Assembly: GCA_003260075.1 (NCBI GenBank)
Contig: QLIY01000470.1
Coordinates: forward strand, 1-64,000
Origin: Phallusia mammillata
Lineage: Eukaryota > Chordata > Ascidiacea > Phlebobranchia > Ascidiidae
DNA: 64,000 nt
Reading direction: 5' to 3'
Made by a program: the position numbers and the translations under genes. Below the pieces are notes generated by a model. The model saw only the letters and a list, made by a program, of their open reading frames with translations, did no database searches and was not told where the DNA came from. Each line of letters starts with the position of its first letter. Position 1 is the stretch's first letter. Shown here piece by piece: positions 13,101-28,100 of this stretch.

Positions 13101-16100
13101 ACTGGAGGTCGGACACAATGGAGAACTTCACTTTACGTGCGTATCTTATAAACCTTTTTCACAAGAATCAAAAAAGTTTGCAAAGGGTAAAAAATTATTA
13201 CTGAACCTACAAAAACCGTTGTACTGGATCTTTTGGAAATGTTCAAAATGCTAAGGATTTTTTAACTAAACACTTTTACATATCAAATTCACTCTACTCG
13301 AAATATAAAAGTGGTAGAGACAACGCAATGTAACTGTTTGTGTTTAATTTTTTCTTGTCAAAAATCTGACACCATCTATAAATACAGTTGACCAAAAATT
13401 TTGACCACCTGAAACTGAAAGGTAATCGATAATAAGTGCGTTTTTATAGCCAAGAATAAGGCCTCCTGGAGCAATATGTTGATTATTTACATGTACGGAC
13501 CTGTGCCTATGAACAACGATTAATTTATGTTTCAGACATCTGGCCAACCTCACTTCCAACGACCCCCCCCCCCTTTTTCACAAGAATCAAAAAAGTTTGC
13601 AAAGGGTAAAAAATTATTACAGAACGTACAAAAACCATTGTATACTGAATCTTTTGGAAATGTTCAAAATGCTAGGGATTTTTTAACTAAACACTTTTAC
13701 ATGTCAAATTCACGCTACTCGAAATATAAAAGTGGTAAAGACAACGAAATGTAACTGTTTGTGTTTAATTTTTTTCTTTTCAAAAATCTGACACCATCTA
13801 TAAATATAGTTGACCAAAAATTTTGACCACCTGAAACTGAAAGGTAATCGATAATAAGTGCGTTTTTATAGCCAAGAATAAGGCCTCCTGGAGCAATATG
13901 TTGATTATTTACATGTACGGACCTGTGCCTATGAACAACGATTAATTTATGTTTCAGACATCTGGCCAACCTCACTTCCAACGAAACATCAGCCGAAAAC
14001 GGTGAAGATGACGTAGCGGTTATCCCATTCACCAAGCTTATTGTTCACGGTGGAGGAAAAGTTTTTGTCGAATCTGGTAGAGCGGGAGTTGAACTTCAGG
14101 TTTGTTACTGATTTTTGCATTGTTTTTTTTAAGTTTATTTTTAGGTGTTTTGGTCTTTAATTGCCTTTTCAAATATTTGGTCTTGTAGGGTGATCTGGTG
14201 CATGTACATGCTGGTGGATCTATCAAAGGTGACAAACTGACGATTAGATCAACTGAACTTATCGTTGAGGACACAGCTTCCATTGATGTAAGTATACCTA
14301 CTCTTCTTAGCAATCTCAATTTATTTTTTACCCTTTTTCCTTAACTGTTGGCCTTGGGACGGTGAAATTAACAACAAAAGTAGAAAAATACGCTAGTCAT
14401 GTGATAAATTTATTATTTATTTCCTTCTATGGCAATATAAAATCCAAAGTGTTCTAGCGTGTTTCAAGATTGGAAATTGCTAGCCACGGTTTATTTAGAC
14501 TGTATATATGGACCAAGAAATGACGTTACAAGGGCTCATTACGTTATTTACACAGAGATAACGTTGTTGAAAACACATACAGGTGACTTGCAACACCAAA
14601 TGGCACGACTGCCACGGAAGTGGTTCGGTCCAGTTCACAACGGAGGACACATCTGGTGCCAGTCATGGTGGTGTTGGTGGGAATGGAGATATGACAACCA
14701 CTGAGTCGAACAGACTAAGAAGACCGCACGGAAAAATAAATGACCCCCAGGTATCGTTTAACTTCATAAATTCGCTGTCTTAGAAATCCTAGTTAAGTGA
14801 TTCTGGGAATCTTTCCTAATTGGTTTGCAATTCTCGTAACAATTTCCACCTTGCATATTATATGCCACAAATTTAGTAGCATTAATTTTCTTGTTAAAAT
14901 CTGTTGGCTATCTCTTTCTTTGTTGGTGTATGTTTTGAGAAGAGGGCACAAATTTGTTTTTAGTTTTGAATTTACGTGTTAAAATACCTTCACATAAAAT
15001 CATAGTGTTTTTCTTAATGATTTTGTTTAATGTATAGCTTTAGTTCCTACGCAGTAAGTTCGGTGTGGAAAATCTAAACAATTTAAGCAATGTTATATTC
15101 ACTGTTTCACTCTTTTCGTACAACGCCTTGACGTAAACTTTTGAACCTACAACAACGGCTGAACTTAATGTATGACAAGTGAGTACATTTTTAAACTATT
15201 TATATCTGATGATCTTTTGCCCCCCCCCCGACATCTGGCCAACCTCACTTCCAACGAAACATCAGCCGAAGACGGTGAAGATGACGTAGCAGTTATCCCA
15301 TTCACCAAGCTTATTGTTCACGGTGGAGGAAAAGTTTTTGTAGAATCTGGTAGAGCGGGAGTTGAACTTCAGGTTTGTTACTGATTTTTGCATTCTTTTT
15401 TTTGAGTTCATTTTTAGGTGTTTTGGTCTTTAATTGCCTTTTCAAACATTTGGTTTTGTAGGGTGATCTGGTGCACGTTCATGCTGGTGGATCTATCAAG
15501 GGTGACAAACTGACTATTAGATCAACTGAACTTATCGTTGAGGACACAGCTTACATTGATGTAAGTATACCTACTCTTCTTAGCAATCTCAATGTATTTT
15601 TTACCCTTTTTTCTTAACTGTTGGCCTTGAGCCGGTGAAATTAGCAAACAAAAATAGAAAAAAGGCTAGTCATGTGATAAATTTATTTCAAACTTATTGT
15701 TTTCCTTCTATGACAATATAAAATCTAATGTGTTCTAGCGTGTTTCAAGATTGAAAATTGCTAGCCGCTGTTTATTCAGACTGTATATATGGACCAAAAA
15801 ATAACCTTACGGGCTCATAACGTTATTTACACAAAAATAACATTGTTTGAAAACACATATAGGTGACTTGCAACACCAAATGGCACGACTGTCACAGCAG
15901 TGGTTCAGTACAGTTCACAACAGAGGACACATCTGGTGCCAGTCATGGTGGTATTGGTGGGAAGGGAGATATGACAACCACTGAGTCCAACAGACTAAGA
16001 AGACCGCACGGAAAAATAAATGACCCCCAGGTATCGTTTAACTTCATAAATTCGCTGTCTCAGAAATCCTTGTTAATTGATTCTGGGAATCTAATTGGTT

Positions 16101-19100
16101 TGCAATTCTCGTAACGATTTCCACCTTGCATGTTATATGCCACAAATTTGGTAGCATTAATTTTCTTGTTAAAATCTGTTGCCTATCTCTTTCTTTGTTG
16201 GTGTATGTTTTGAGAAGATGTCACAAATTTGTTTTTAGTTTTAAATTTACGTGTTAAAATACCTTCACATACAATTGTAGTAATTCCTATGCATTTTTTT
16301 AGTTCTGTATGAAAAATCTAAACAGTTTGAGCAATATATTTATTGTTTTGGTCGTGAAAAGTCTAAAATAACCCTATGGGACAACAACTTGACTTAGGTT
16401 TTTGCAAGAACAAAGGCTTACGAACTCAATGTATCAGAAATAAGTACATTTCAAACCATGATCTTTTTCAACAGAGCTTTGGCGGTAGTGCAAGCGCAAG
16501 AAAGTCACTTGGTGGCGGTATTCTAAACATCATATCGCGGGATATTTGGTTGGATGGAACTCTTAGCGCGAAAGGACGAGATGGCGTTTCACTGGATGAC
16601 GCTGGTAGGACTCGTAACGGTGGTGGCGGTGCTGGTGGAAGCATCCTTATCAACGTGGAGGGATTGATCCGAGGCACTGGACTTATCCATGCCGATGGTG
16701 GTGCAGGTAAGGATGGTAACAAATAAGGCTGAATTAGCTTGAGGAGCCAAAGTTCTGACTTTTTCCCTCTCAAAGAAAAATGGCCCTTCGAAATAAAATC
16801 TAACTTTTAGATTCATGATTTTGACAAATTTAGGTTTGAGTAAAAGTTGTTCTAAAACACCCATCTACCTACTTTCTCGGGACTTAACTTGCTGTACACA
16901 GCCCTCTACCCGTACATTTCTTAGTTCTGAGATGGACAATTCCCTAGTTTTTCATTAGCGATTCGAGTCATCTGTTGAAGTAGAGATCGCCAATATATAT
17001 ATTAATAAGGTGGCTGTGTTACTATTTTTGTCTCGTCACAGTGAAGGCATATATAAATAAACGTCTAGGTTCTAGGCACTTACGCTTTAATGTTGCATTT
17101 GAAAACCCACCCAAGGGCGCAAATATAGACCAGTATTTCCGACATCAAGTACTTCACCCAGATTTCCTAACTACCGGCCCTTTTCTGGTTTCAGGACATC
17201 AGAATACAGCAGCCACCTTCAGCCAATCAGGATGCGGTGGAGGTGGTGGTCGTGTCGCCATCTTTTACCCGTCCTCGGTTGACCCTAACAGTCTGACTAC
17301 AATGAGCCTGGGTTCAGCTTGGCAGGGTGAAGTCCGTGCTCGTGGTGGTTACGCTTGGTCACGTCGTAGTGGTGCAGCAGGTACAGTCTACTTCCACGAG
17401 ACGAGAGGTTCGGTTGTCAAGAGGAAACTCCTTGTGGAGAACGGTGGTCACGTGATCCAAACGGTAAGTTATTTATCATTGTGCTTTTTTTTTGTTGTAA
17501 CTAACCGAATTTTTTCGGCGGTTTGTTATTTATATACGCTCAATATCGTGGTCTAAATATGCTGTCCCCGTTCTTTCTATGTATGTTTGTTTTAAAATTC
17601 GCTAAATTATTAAGTGGAACACAAAATTAAAAATATAGTTTTAATGTAATGATGGTAAAACGTCACGTTTGGAAAATAGCATTTGCTCGGTCACAGTAAC
17701 AATATATATTACTTTTTATTTTACCCTTTTCTTTTAGACAAAAAAAAAATTCAACGGTTAGCTTGTGTTTGATAATTTTGGCTGAAAACATTGTAAACAT
17801 TTGTTATAACTTTGTTTTCAGCCTACGTCATCTGTGTCATATTATGACATCATCGATGCGAACGTAGCGGTCACGTGGCTCGTTGTTGGACCAGAACCTG
17901 TCAGTTCGGCGAGAAATGGCGACATTCTTAACCCTCTAAGATCAGAAGCCAAGTTTGATGAACTTCACGTTTTGGGCGCTGCTCGTCTCTCCGTCCTCTC
18001 AACAGGTTTGTTTTTATATTTTCACGATTTCTGATTTGGCCATATGACTAAAATATTTGTAACTAAGGATATTGTAATGTAATGATATTGTTTAGGATTA
18101 TTATTTCACAAACCAATACTAAGTCTGCAACGTTTATTCGGTGTTTTTTTTATATGTCTAAATATTGTTACCAAGTCTCGGTATAACCGTTATTTGCAGT
18201 AATATATACAGCACTTAAAGCCGACATTTTATATTTCAGTGTGAATGAAAATTTGCCTACCTTTTGGCTGCAATTATGCCTTTAAATATTGTTTGCTCTT
18301 ACAGGAGAAGGAGATTTCAGAGACGACCAATTGGAGATCGGAACTTTGTACGTAGCCAACCCTCGTACAACAACTATACTACCAACTATCGACATCGGTA
18401 ATATACACTTTTGTAAAGCAGTTCCGTATTTGTGTCACAATCTGCAAAAATCGACTCTCGGTTGGTCGAAGATTTGATCTGTATACAATGAATAAATTCT
18501 TTACAACGTCTACCATGAATGTATTGACTATAGAAAAAATCTTTCTGGCAGTTCAATTAGGTTATACTTTTTAAATCCATGTCTTCCTATACTATTATTG
18601 AGAGGGAAAGGGGTTTTAATGAATTTCGTTTAAGGTTATTCGCATCGTTTAGTACTTCAATCTTAATTTGTTGATTTTTTGTGATAATTAGGCACCGATC
18701 GTTTAACTGCATAATTGTAAATCTTTAAAATATGGATTTCGCAAATATTGGCTTGATTCGTGTGTCTGCAAATAATCTATACTTGGCTTACAAAAACAAC
18801 AAAACTGGTTGCCACAAACGTAATGGAATTTAACATACACAGCTGGAGACGGACAAACTATAACAATTCAAACTGTCGGTCACTATCTGGGCGCCAATCT
18901 ACACGTTCACGAGGATTCAAGCGTAAGCGTTGCCACTTTGACGTCACTCAGTGGCTCCACAGCGCCGAGTAGTGGTGGAACGGTTGTTTTGGGAGCCGAA
19001 GTCACATTAGAAGGCACTATGGTCGGATTCGGCAACTTGGAGCTGGTTGACAGCAAACTTTACTTCGGACCAAAAGGAAGGTAGGCTACTCATGCAAAGC

Positions 19101-22100
19101 TGCTGTAATTAAATCATTGACTTTGGCAAATGTTGATCAACATGGTAAATTTTGCTTTCTGCTTTGAAATGGCTGTAATACCAAGCCATTGAGTTGATCA
19201 TCGATGTACTTTTTGCGCTTTTGGCAGATACACAAATGGTCCTGTTGTCGAATCGAAAGAAGGTGCCGTGCTACAAGCCAACGACCTTACTATTGGTCCA
19301 AAGAGTCACGTGTTGTTCCTTCCATCAAACCTTCTAGCTGAAACTGACGACAGAAATATCACTTCGGAAGTCAAGGTAAACTTACAATCACAATAAAATC
19401 GTTCTTTTGGCTGTGTTTTCCGTACCGACGTCCTTTGCAGGTAGTCTACATATACTACAACATGGTAAATAGTTCAAAGCGATCAATATAGCAAGCAGGG
19501 TTGCACAAAGAAGAAACATTAGAAGTGGAAATTGGAATTGTAACATTGTCCCAAGGAGTGTTTAGATTTAAAACACGTTTGTTGGTATTTTAAGGTTTCT
19601 ACTTTGCTCGTGGAATCACTTGGATTGTTGCAAGGCAGACGACTTCACGTGAAAGCCAGTACAAAAGTGGATATTGCTGACGGAGGTCGAATATCGCTTG
19701 ATAAGATGGGATTCGGACACGGAGAAGGAAAAGGTAACAAACTGAAATGATGACATTTCAACGTTGAATAACGATATTCATACACTTTTCATAAAAAGTA
19801 TGTAAATTAGGAAACTGACACTGTTCAAAATGAGCTATATCTCCCCCTCCAAAAGACCACATTATTATTGACGATTGGAAATAAATAACTGGGTATGGAG
19901 ATCGGTTTCAAACTTGTTTAAAACCATTTGCATAAGAAACTGGCGTTACCATTTAGGTCAAATGCTGGATATATTTGAAAACTGCTTTTATTAACCAATT
20001 ACTCAATGTATAAGAAAACGTTGTGAACTCTCGGCAAATTCCGTACTTTAAATTGATTATGAATGTTATTAACCTGGAAACAAACAACACAGGTTCAAGT
20101 TCACATGACGAATTCCGGTTCCTGGGTGGATCACACGGGGGCCGCGGTGGTTCCCCCGACGAGAGATTTGTCCCCTTCGAAGACGATGACGATTTCTCGA
20201 AACCCACTCACTTCGGATCAGGAGGAAGCGGGTTGTTGGCCGGATCGGGTGGAGGAGCTATACACATTGAAACACGTAAAACTGTCTTTTAATAATAAGT
20301 AGTGATCCTCATTACCAAAAAAATGCAAATAGTTTTTTTATTTCATTGCGATTTTTTAGCTGGAATATTATTTCCCAACTGCACGTGCAAATATTTTATT
20401 TGAATAAGTCATCTAGTACACTAATTTTTGTTAAGTGATTTGTGATGTACAAAAACTGCGACGGTAAAAGATACTTGGCCCAAAACAGACACAGTTGTGC
20501 CAAAGGCTGAGAAATGCTGCTGTATTGTTTTACAATGAAATTTGCGTTTTAGCTTCATTGAAAAATGACGGCAACATCACAAGTAACGGTGGAAACGGTA
20601 CAGCTGATCCTTACAGACAGGGAGCTGGTGGCGGCGCAGGAGGAAGCATTTACATTCAGGTATGAAACTATTTTTAAACGACCAAAAAAGTGAATTAAAT
20701 TACGCTATTAACCGACGATCAGTAGTGGGTGGGAAAATAGGCACGGGGAGAAATAGAAATTAAATGTGCGTCTTTGGTTGCTTTGTAAGCTTTATATGTC
20801 ACTCCACAGGTCGAGTCGCTCTCAGGAGACGGCATTTACTGCGTTAACGGAGGCAAGGGTTACTTTGAAACATCCGGTGGAGGTTCTGGTGGTTTGATCG
20901 CAATCGACTACATCACAGCCACCAAAGAAGTTACGCTTGATCGGTTTTCGGCCTACCATGGAACCGGCGAGGTCCCGGGTGGTCCAGGACTTATTTATCT
21001 TCAATGTAGTGCTGATGTTGCGCAGCCGACTTTCTTGGAAAGTTCAGTTGATCCATTGCTCACCGTTTTGCCATCGTACAGCTATACACAACTTGTTGTC
21101 AGAGGTAAGTTTACAATTATCATGGTTTTTCCTAGCTTAGCTGTGTACAACCTGCGAAACAGATTTCTATTGTCAAACACAAAAAATAGTAATATGGATA
21201 AAGGCGATGTGCATTGACTGAAACACATTAGTTAGATAATTTGTTTCCATAACTGGGCTTAAAGTATTTTTTGGATAAAAAAAGATGTATTACAGTTTAA
21301 ATAGACACACGCGCCCCAACTGCTATTGACTGTTTGAAGGCTTATGTGTGGTGAATTTTAACACAAACTACCGAATACGCAATGACATGAATTTTAACGT
21401 CATAAACAGTTCGAATAATCAACAAGTATACGGATGTGGATAAAAGGTAGACACAAGTTTTGACCTTTACGAATAGATTGTAAACTATGAGGAAAATCAA
21501 ATTTCTTTTTGACTATAATTGACAAACGACATGGACACGCTGACGGTCGTTGGTGGATAAAGGGTCCTTTTTCGGCCCACAATACAAAAAAGGTTGCATG
21601 TGCAACCCTTATCTACCTTTTAGGTCTAAAAATCACATAAATTGAATATGAATGGTCAACATAACAATATAACCTTGTTTCAACTCAAAAATATCTATAA
21701 AATATATTTCACCTAAAAAAATAAATCCCGGGTCACACGAACTCTCTTAGGTCTTTCGGGTTCATCAACCATTGCTTCGGATTTCGCTGTTCTGTCTGGG
21801 GAAGCGACGCTGGATGCTCTTGTGTTTGTGGGATCTCCCTCTCAATTCAAGATGGCGGATCGCACGAGCGCCGATGATCTCGTACACGTTTACGTCGAGT
21901 CTGTTCAAGCACATTCCTTCTCCAACTTCCGCACAAGCAATTCCATAATTCATCTGTCTGACAGACACAGGTAAACTATAGCGTTTACTGTGTTATACAT
22001 AAACGAAATCCTGGAATTTTCATAATGAAAGCTTTCGATTTGCCGACACTCAATGATGTACGTAAAAATAGAATGATTTGAATACTAGTGAAGCAGCTAA

Positions 22101-25100
22101 GATGAAAATATATTCATACTGGGATCAATTCTAAAGCGATTATGCAGACCGGCATCTAGAAACCATGGTACGCCAGGCCCATTGAAGGCGTTATACCGCA
22201 AGTGTTTTCTGACCTGTTCCTTGCCATATGGGAATGCTTGGAAGACCGGCTTAATTCGGTATAACGCCTTCAATGGCCCTGGCGTGCTATAGTTTGCTAG
22301 TGAAGCAGTGTGAAAGAAAGATATCAAAGACGTTTGGTTTGAAATATTAGTCAAAAAATATGTCTTAAGTTGAAATATCCAAATTCAAATTCTGATTTTA
22401 ACTAGTTTAGCCTTAATACTAATTTTTGTTCAAAGGTTTTACCTCGAAACGTTGTCAGCTGGAAGCACAGAGACCGTTTTCTCATTGCCAGTCAATGTTG
22501 AGGTTTACTTGGGTGGTGCTCTGCTTCTTCCAACATCCAAACCGACTTTACTTGTGGAAAGTGGACGTCGATTGAAGTGGTGCGGAGGTGCTGACGGATT
22601 TACGAGTCTGCTTATTGCTAGTAGTTCGACAGTTGAAACCGACTTCCCCGCACACACTGGAACTGATATTAGAGACCAAGGTGAGGATTGACTGCTACTG
22701 TGGTCGGTGGGTGTTACTGGGAAAGTTTAGCAGATATAGGGTTCCACATAGTAATCCAAAACCCAGGGTAGAAAATCTCAGGGCAAAGAAATAACCGTAA
22801 CGACTTTCTTATGGAATAAATCTCATAACAGCTGATTGAGTTTGGCCTAAGATTTTGGATTACGGTAATGTAAAATTAAACAGTTGTCATTGGGAAACTT
22901 GATACTGCGGGGGTTGATTTCAATTCAAACTACAACATTGTAGTATTAACGCAAATCTAGGCTAAATGACTTACGGTTTTGTGTGCACCATGCACGGTTT
23001 GAAACTGCATAACAAATAAATAGTAAAAAGTTATTGGATATTTCGACAAATACCGTTGTCACCTTTACCTGGAATCAAAAATCGAAATCAAAATCACAGC
23101 CTTATGCTTTAACATTTACATTTATGTGCAGTTTTTCATATTTATCGCAACACACGTGGATAACACGTCAAAAGCTGTCGAAATTCGAATCTTATAATAC
23201 TCAAATGTCCAGAGTACTAAAGTAAGTCCCAAGTCAAGCCATGAGTTATAATTTTTACCCCCCCCCCACCATTATCTTGAATTATGAAACGAAAAAAAGT
23301 CCACAGCTGTAATTCTTTATTATGTGTAGTTCTTTATATACCTTGTAAATCATGTGGATAATACTTCAAATTCTGTCAAAGTTTTAGTATCTCTACTGAT
23401 ACTCAAATGTCCATAGTACTAAAGTAAGTTCCAAGTCAAGCCAAGAGTTAATATAATTTTTTTCGTTCAAACGTAGGTGTCATCCAACTTACCAATATAA
23501 CTGTAATGGAGGGCGGTCGGCTCATCCACTCAACCACTTGTGGTGACAACCCGACCAACAGACAGTTGAATTTCAAAATATCGGATACAATGGAAATTGA
23601 TGCTAGCGCAACGGCTGACGATTCATCCTTCAACATCGAGGCTAAGCGACTCCTAACGACCAACACGGAGACACCCCCCCCCCCAACAGACAGTTGAATT
23701 TCAAAATATCGGATACAATGGAAATTGATGCCAGCGCGACGGCCGACGATTCATCCTTTAACATCGAGGCTAAGCGACTCCTGACGACCAACACGGAGAC
23801 TGTGATTGGCCTTCCCACCGGAAATATATGCCCCGCGACCAATTTGAGTCATGAAGTCACAATTCCAGTGGTGGAGTGTCCGAATGGCGAATACAACTGT
23901 AGCTTGTGTGTCGCCTGTCCCCCCCCCCCCCTATATGCCCCGCGACCAATTTGAGTCATGAAGTCACAATTCCAGTGGTCGAGTGTCCGAATGGCGAATA
24001 CAACTGTAGTTTGTGTGTAGCATGTCCTGGAGGCAAACTGGCCGAAGCTGGGTAAGCATAGTTTTAATTTTTATATTTGTTAATTGGCTACCAAATTGTA
24101 TTGGGCTTGGTGAAAAAACTAAAATCGTAACTGTTATACTTACTAATAGAATTTATGTTAATGAATTATAAAGTTAGCAGACGGGCTTACTTTAAAACCA
24201 ATACATGTCATCGGTAGCATAATTGCTAGAAAAATACAAGTTAAGTTTTTTACCCTAACAACATGGGACACTTTATGGTAATTCGACGATTTATTATTTA
24301 CGAATGATGACAAAAAAACACTAATTTTGATACCTTGAAGTTAAAGTAACACATAATCACAGCAATGACAAATCATACACCAAAAGCTTTGATTTATTAT
24401 AAAACGCACAGTTTACAAGTTTGCTTCAATTTATTCAGGGAATACGGAACTGGCGCTGCGATTTGTGGCTCCTACGTCAATTGCGACTACACCACTCTAA
24501 CTCTGCGCTATGCTGTGTTCTGCAACCTCAACAACCGCGATTATGATTTGACCGAGCTTAACCTACTTAGCGGATCAAGGTAACTAAGAATGCACCACAT
24601 AATCTTGTTTCAATATATAAGCTGTTGCTGCCAGGCATAATTTCAACTATAAAGAACTCTTCTGGCAATTGAATTAAAATACAATAAATTATAGTTGATG
24701 GACTTGATTGTGTATACCAGTGGTTCTCAAACTGTGCNCAGTAGTTCTCAAACTGTGCGTCGCGACGCCCTGGTGCGTCGTTTCAATTTTCCAAGGGCGT
24801 CGCAAAAAAGTTTTGTTTCGTGGCTTTTTGTTGTTGTATCAATAAACCCGACTTTAATAATAAGTTTCCTCATTAACTTTTATTTGCTGGTGAGTCGCAA
24901 GTCCAGAAAAACTTGTCCAGGGGCGTCGCAACAAAAAAAGCTTGAGAACCACTGGTGTATACAGTAAAAAAACGTGTTATTGTCTTTTAGGTTAAACGTG
25001 AATGCCTTGGGAACTCCCGCAACCTTAAACTTCGACACTTTTACCGTGAATTACGGCAGCCGAATTATTATCACAGCTAATCAGGTGGGTAAAACTTTGA

Positions 25101-28100
25101 AGTTGAAACGTAACTTTCTTGAGAACTTTTTAAAGATAAGCGCTCTATTATTGATTTTTCTTATATTTTAAATTAGAACTATTTAAATGTTTATAAAATT
25201 GGTATATTTTACCATTAAAGGCTACTACTTAAATATATTTAAAAAAAGTGGTGATGGCTGTTACTGTAACAGGCCATGCGTCATTCTGAATAAATGCATT
25301 TTGGTTAATTGAATTTACTATTGCGTCTTATAAAGTGGGTGAAACCGTGCAAATGAATTATACAAAAACTTTTGTGGTGCTGCTAGTTTACTTTTAAATT
25401 AAAAATTATGGTAAATACAACCATTAATTTAATATAATACAAACGATTCTGACTAATTTCGTGCCAAGTTAATGCATACTCGTGTACAAAAAAAAATGAA
25501 ATTGGGAATGCGATTACCAGAATCGTCTTTATAGCCTATTTGAATCGTTTTCGATTTTCGTGTGCAATAGACCTAAACTATAGAAAACTGGCTTTGCAGG
25601 ACGTAAAAATAACAACCAAAGGAGCAATGCGTATTGACGGCCTTATCTACTTTGATCCACAATCAAGCGATGCCACACTCACTCTTGAAGCACCAGCACT
25701 GATCGGCCACGGTTCAATCATGTCCACCACTTCGGCATCAATCAATGTGAAACTCACAGAAGCCCCGCTCACTGGCACCACCAAGTGGGATCCGTTCCGT
25801 GGAAAGTTTAACACCAATGGTGGCACAGTCTTGATCGAAGAGCCCGAATCCTCAGGCGGCACCAGGGTGAAGGTCATTTTTGACGGACCGGGTACCTTTG
25901 AGAGAACCTTGCCATCGGAAACGACCAGCATTATTCCCCCCCCCCTATCTACTTTGATCCACAATCAAGCGATGCCACACTCACTCTTGAAGCCCCTGCA
26001 CTAATCGGCCACGGCTCAATCATGTCCACCACTTCGGCATCAATCAATGTGAAACTCACAGAGGCGCCGCTCACTGGCACCACCAAGTGGGATCCGTTCC
26101 GAGGAAAGTTCAACACCAATGGTGGCACAGTCTTGATCGAAGAGCCCGAACCCTCAGGCGCTACCAGGGTGAAGGTCATTTTTGACGGACCGGGAACCTT
26201 TGAGAGAACCTTGCCATCGGAAACGACGAGCATTATTCTGCGGGAAAACGCGCACCTGATCCTTGCTAGCCGTGATGCCTCCGCCCCTGCTATCACCGAG
26301 TTGGGAGGCGATGGCACCGGAACCCTTGAACTAACAGGTCTGAAATTGTTGCAGTTGCTGTGATATTGGTGACGTTAATTAGCCATTATCTTGTCAATAA
26401 TATACTTGGGAATTTGCATTTTTTAAGGTTATTAAGTTTGAAAAATTAGCCAAAGATTTTGTTATATAATGTGCATCGTCTGAAAAGTATTCCATCATAA
26501 AACAGTATTATTTGTATCAGTGGATTAATTCGAAAACATTTCCAATTGTCACCAACATGCAAAATTCGTTTCCTTCTTCATGTGTCTTTTTTAGGTGACG
26601 GTACGCAACTTACCATCGCTGGTCCCAGCTCCGGGGCAGCAGTCGTCACATCCAAAATCGTGATTGACGAATCAGCAACAGTCGCTTTTGTGGTCCCTGG
26701 AACCTCACCTGAAGCATACGCCGACGCCAGTGTTATCCACGCTACCGTCCGCGGGACTTTGATCGCCAAATCCCTGCTGATTCGCGCCGACGGCCTGGTC
26801 TCGCTTAACAGTCCCACATCTTCGGTTTGCGTTGAAAGCGTCGAGTTGAAGCAAGATTCTGTGCTTTCAATGGCTGAGAAGTCACGCCTCGGAAAATGTG
26901 AAAGTGGAAGTGCAGATAATACAACTGTAGATATTGTGGGCGACCTGACCATGCGTTATTTCTCCACCTTCGAGTTTGTCTCTTCTTCGGCTCTTACCAA
27001 CGCCATTGTTACTACTGGTGGTGACATCAGGCTGAAGGACGGGGCACGGTAGGTTAAAATGTGCTTGTAAATTATGTAAAATGACTAGTTTTTGCCCAAT
27101 ACGAACTTATAAAATGCACTTAAAAAGGACTTGAAAATTAACATACACAAAACGTAAAACCTTTGCCGTTGAAACTAAGGTTACCAAAACGATTTTTAAA
27201 ACGCTTTCACAACGAAATGTATCCTTATTTATCAAACATAAATACTTCGGACGTTAAAAAAATTAGGTTCTTTTCGTGTTGTAAACGTTTTTAAACAGCA
27301 TACTAGAACAAAAACGTAGGAATATGTACCCCAAAAATGTAAACTATAACTTAAAACACTACCAACAGCTAAATTGTTAAAAACTCTTGCTCTTGTAAAT
27401 AATAAAACTGCTGTAAGAGCAATACTCATTAATACATTATGCCTGGCAGCATCATCTTGTTTAGCTAAATTGTTGGTTCGATGTAGAATGAAGATCGGCG
27501 ATGCGAGCCACAAAGTGCACGGAATCAAAGTAACATGTCGGTCGTTGTATGTCGATGCTGGTGCTTCCATATCAGCTGACGGAGTGCTAACCTCATCTTC
27601 TGAAGTTGTCGAGGACGATGTGGACCTTCTGCTCTCCATAGAAGACGACCAAACCACCACCATAAGGTCACAGAGCTGGGATGCTGGCTTCTTACAAATT
27701 GTCGCAAGTGACCTGGTACAACTCGGTGGCAATTTGGCAGCCAGTGGAGCTTCACTAGCAGGTAAGTTTGTGAGATGGGATAAGGTTATATTTTGTTAAA
27801 TGACTTGTAATCTGGTAACTGGTTAAGTGGCATTTGTAATTGGAAAGTAGCATTGGTAATTGTGTTTGGTAACTGGTTAAGTGGTATTGGTGGCGGTATC
27901 TGGTAACTGGTTAAGAGTTATTGGGTTTTTTTAGTTTAGTAAGTGATTAAGAGTCATTTGAATATTTGGCACGTCACGTGTTCTGTTCGTTGTGACGCAG
28001 TACTTATTTTCACACTCATGACTGCAACCGCGATTTGAACATGGGCACAAGTTTCCTCAATAACATTATGCTAAAATTTGTTTTGACATGGAAGTTCAAA

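Noticed and set aside
21438..21625. Possible MITE with AAAAGGTAGA inverted ends
   Set aside because: Only about ten bases of terminal match and no target duplication; could be chance.
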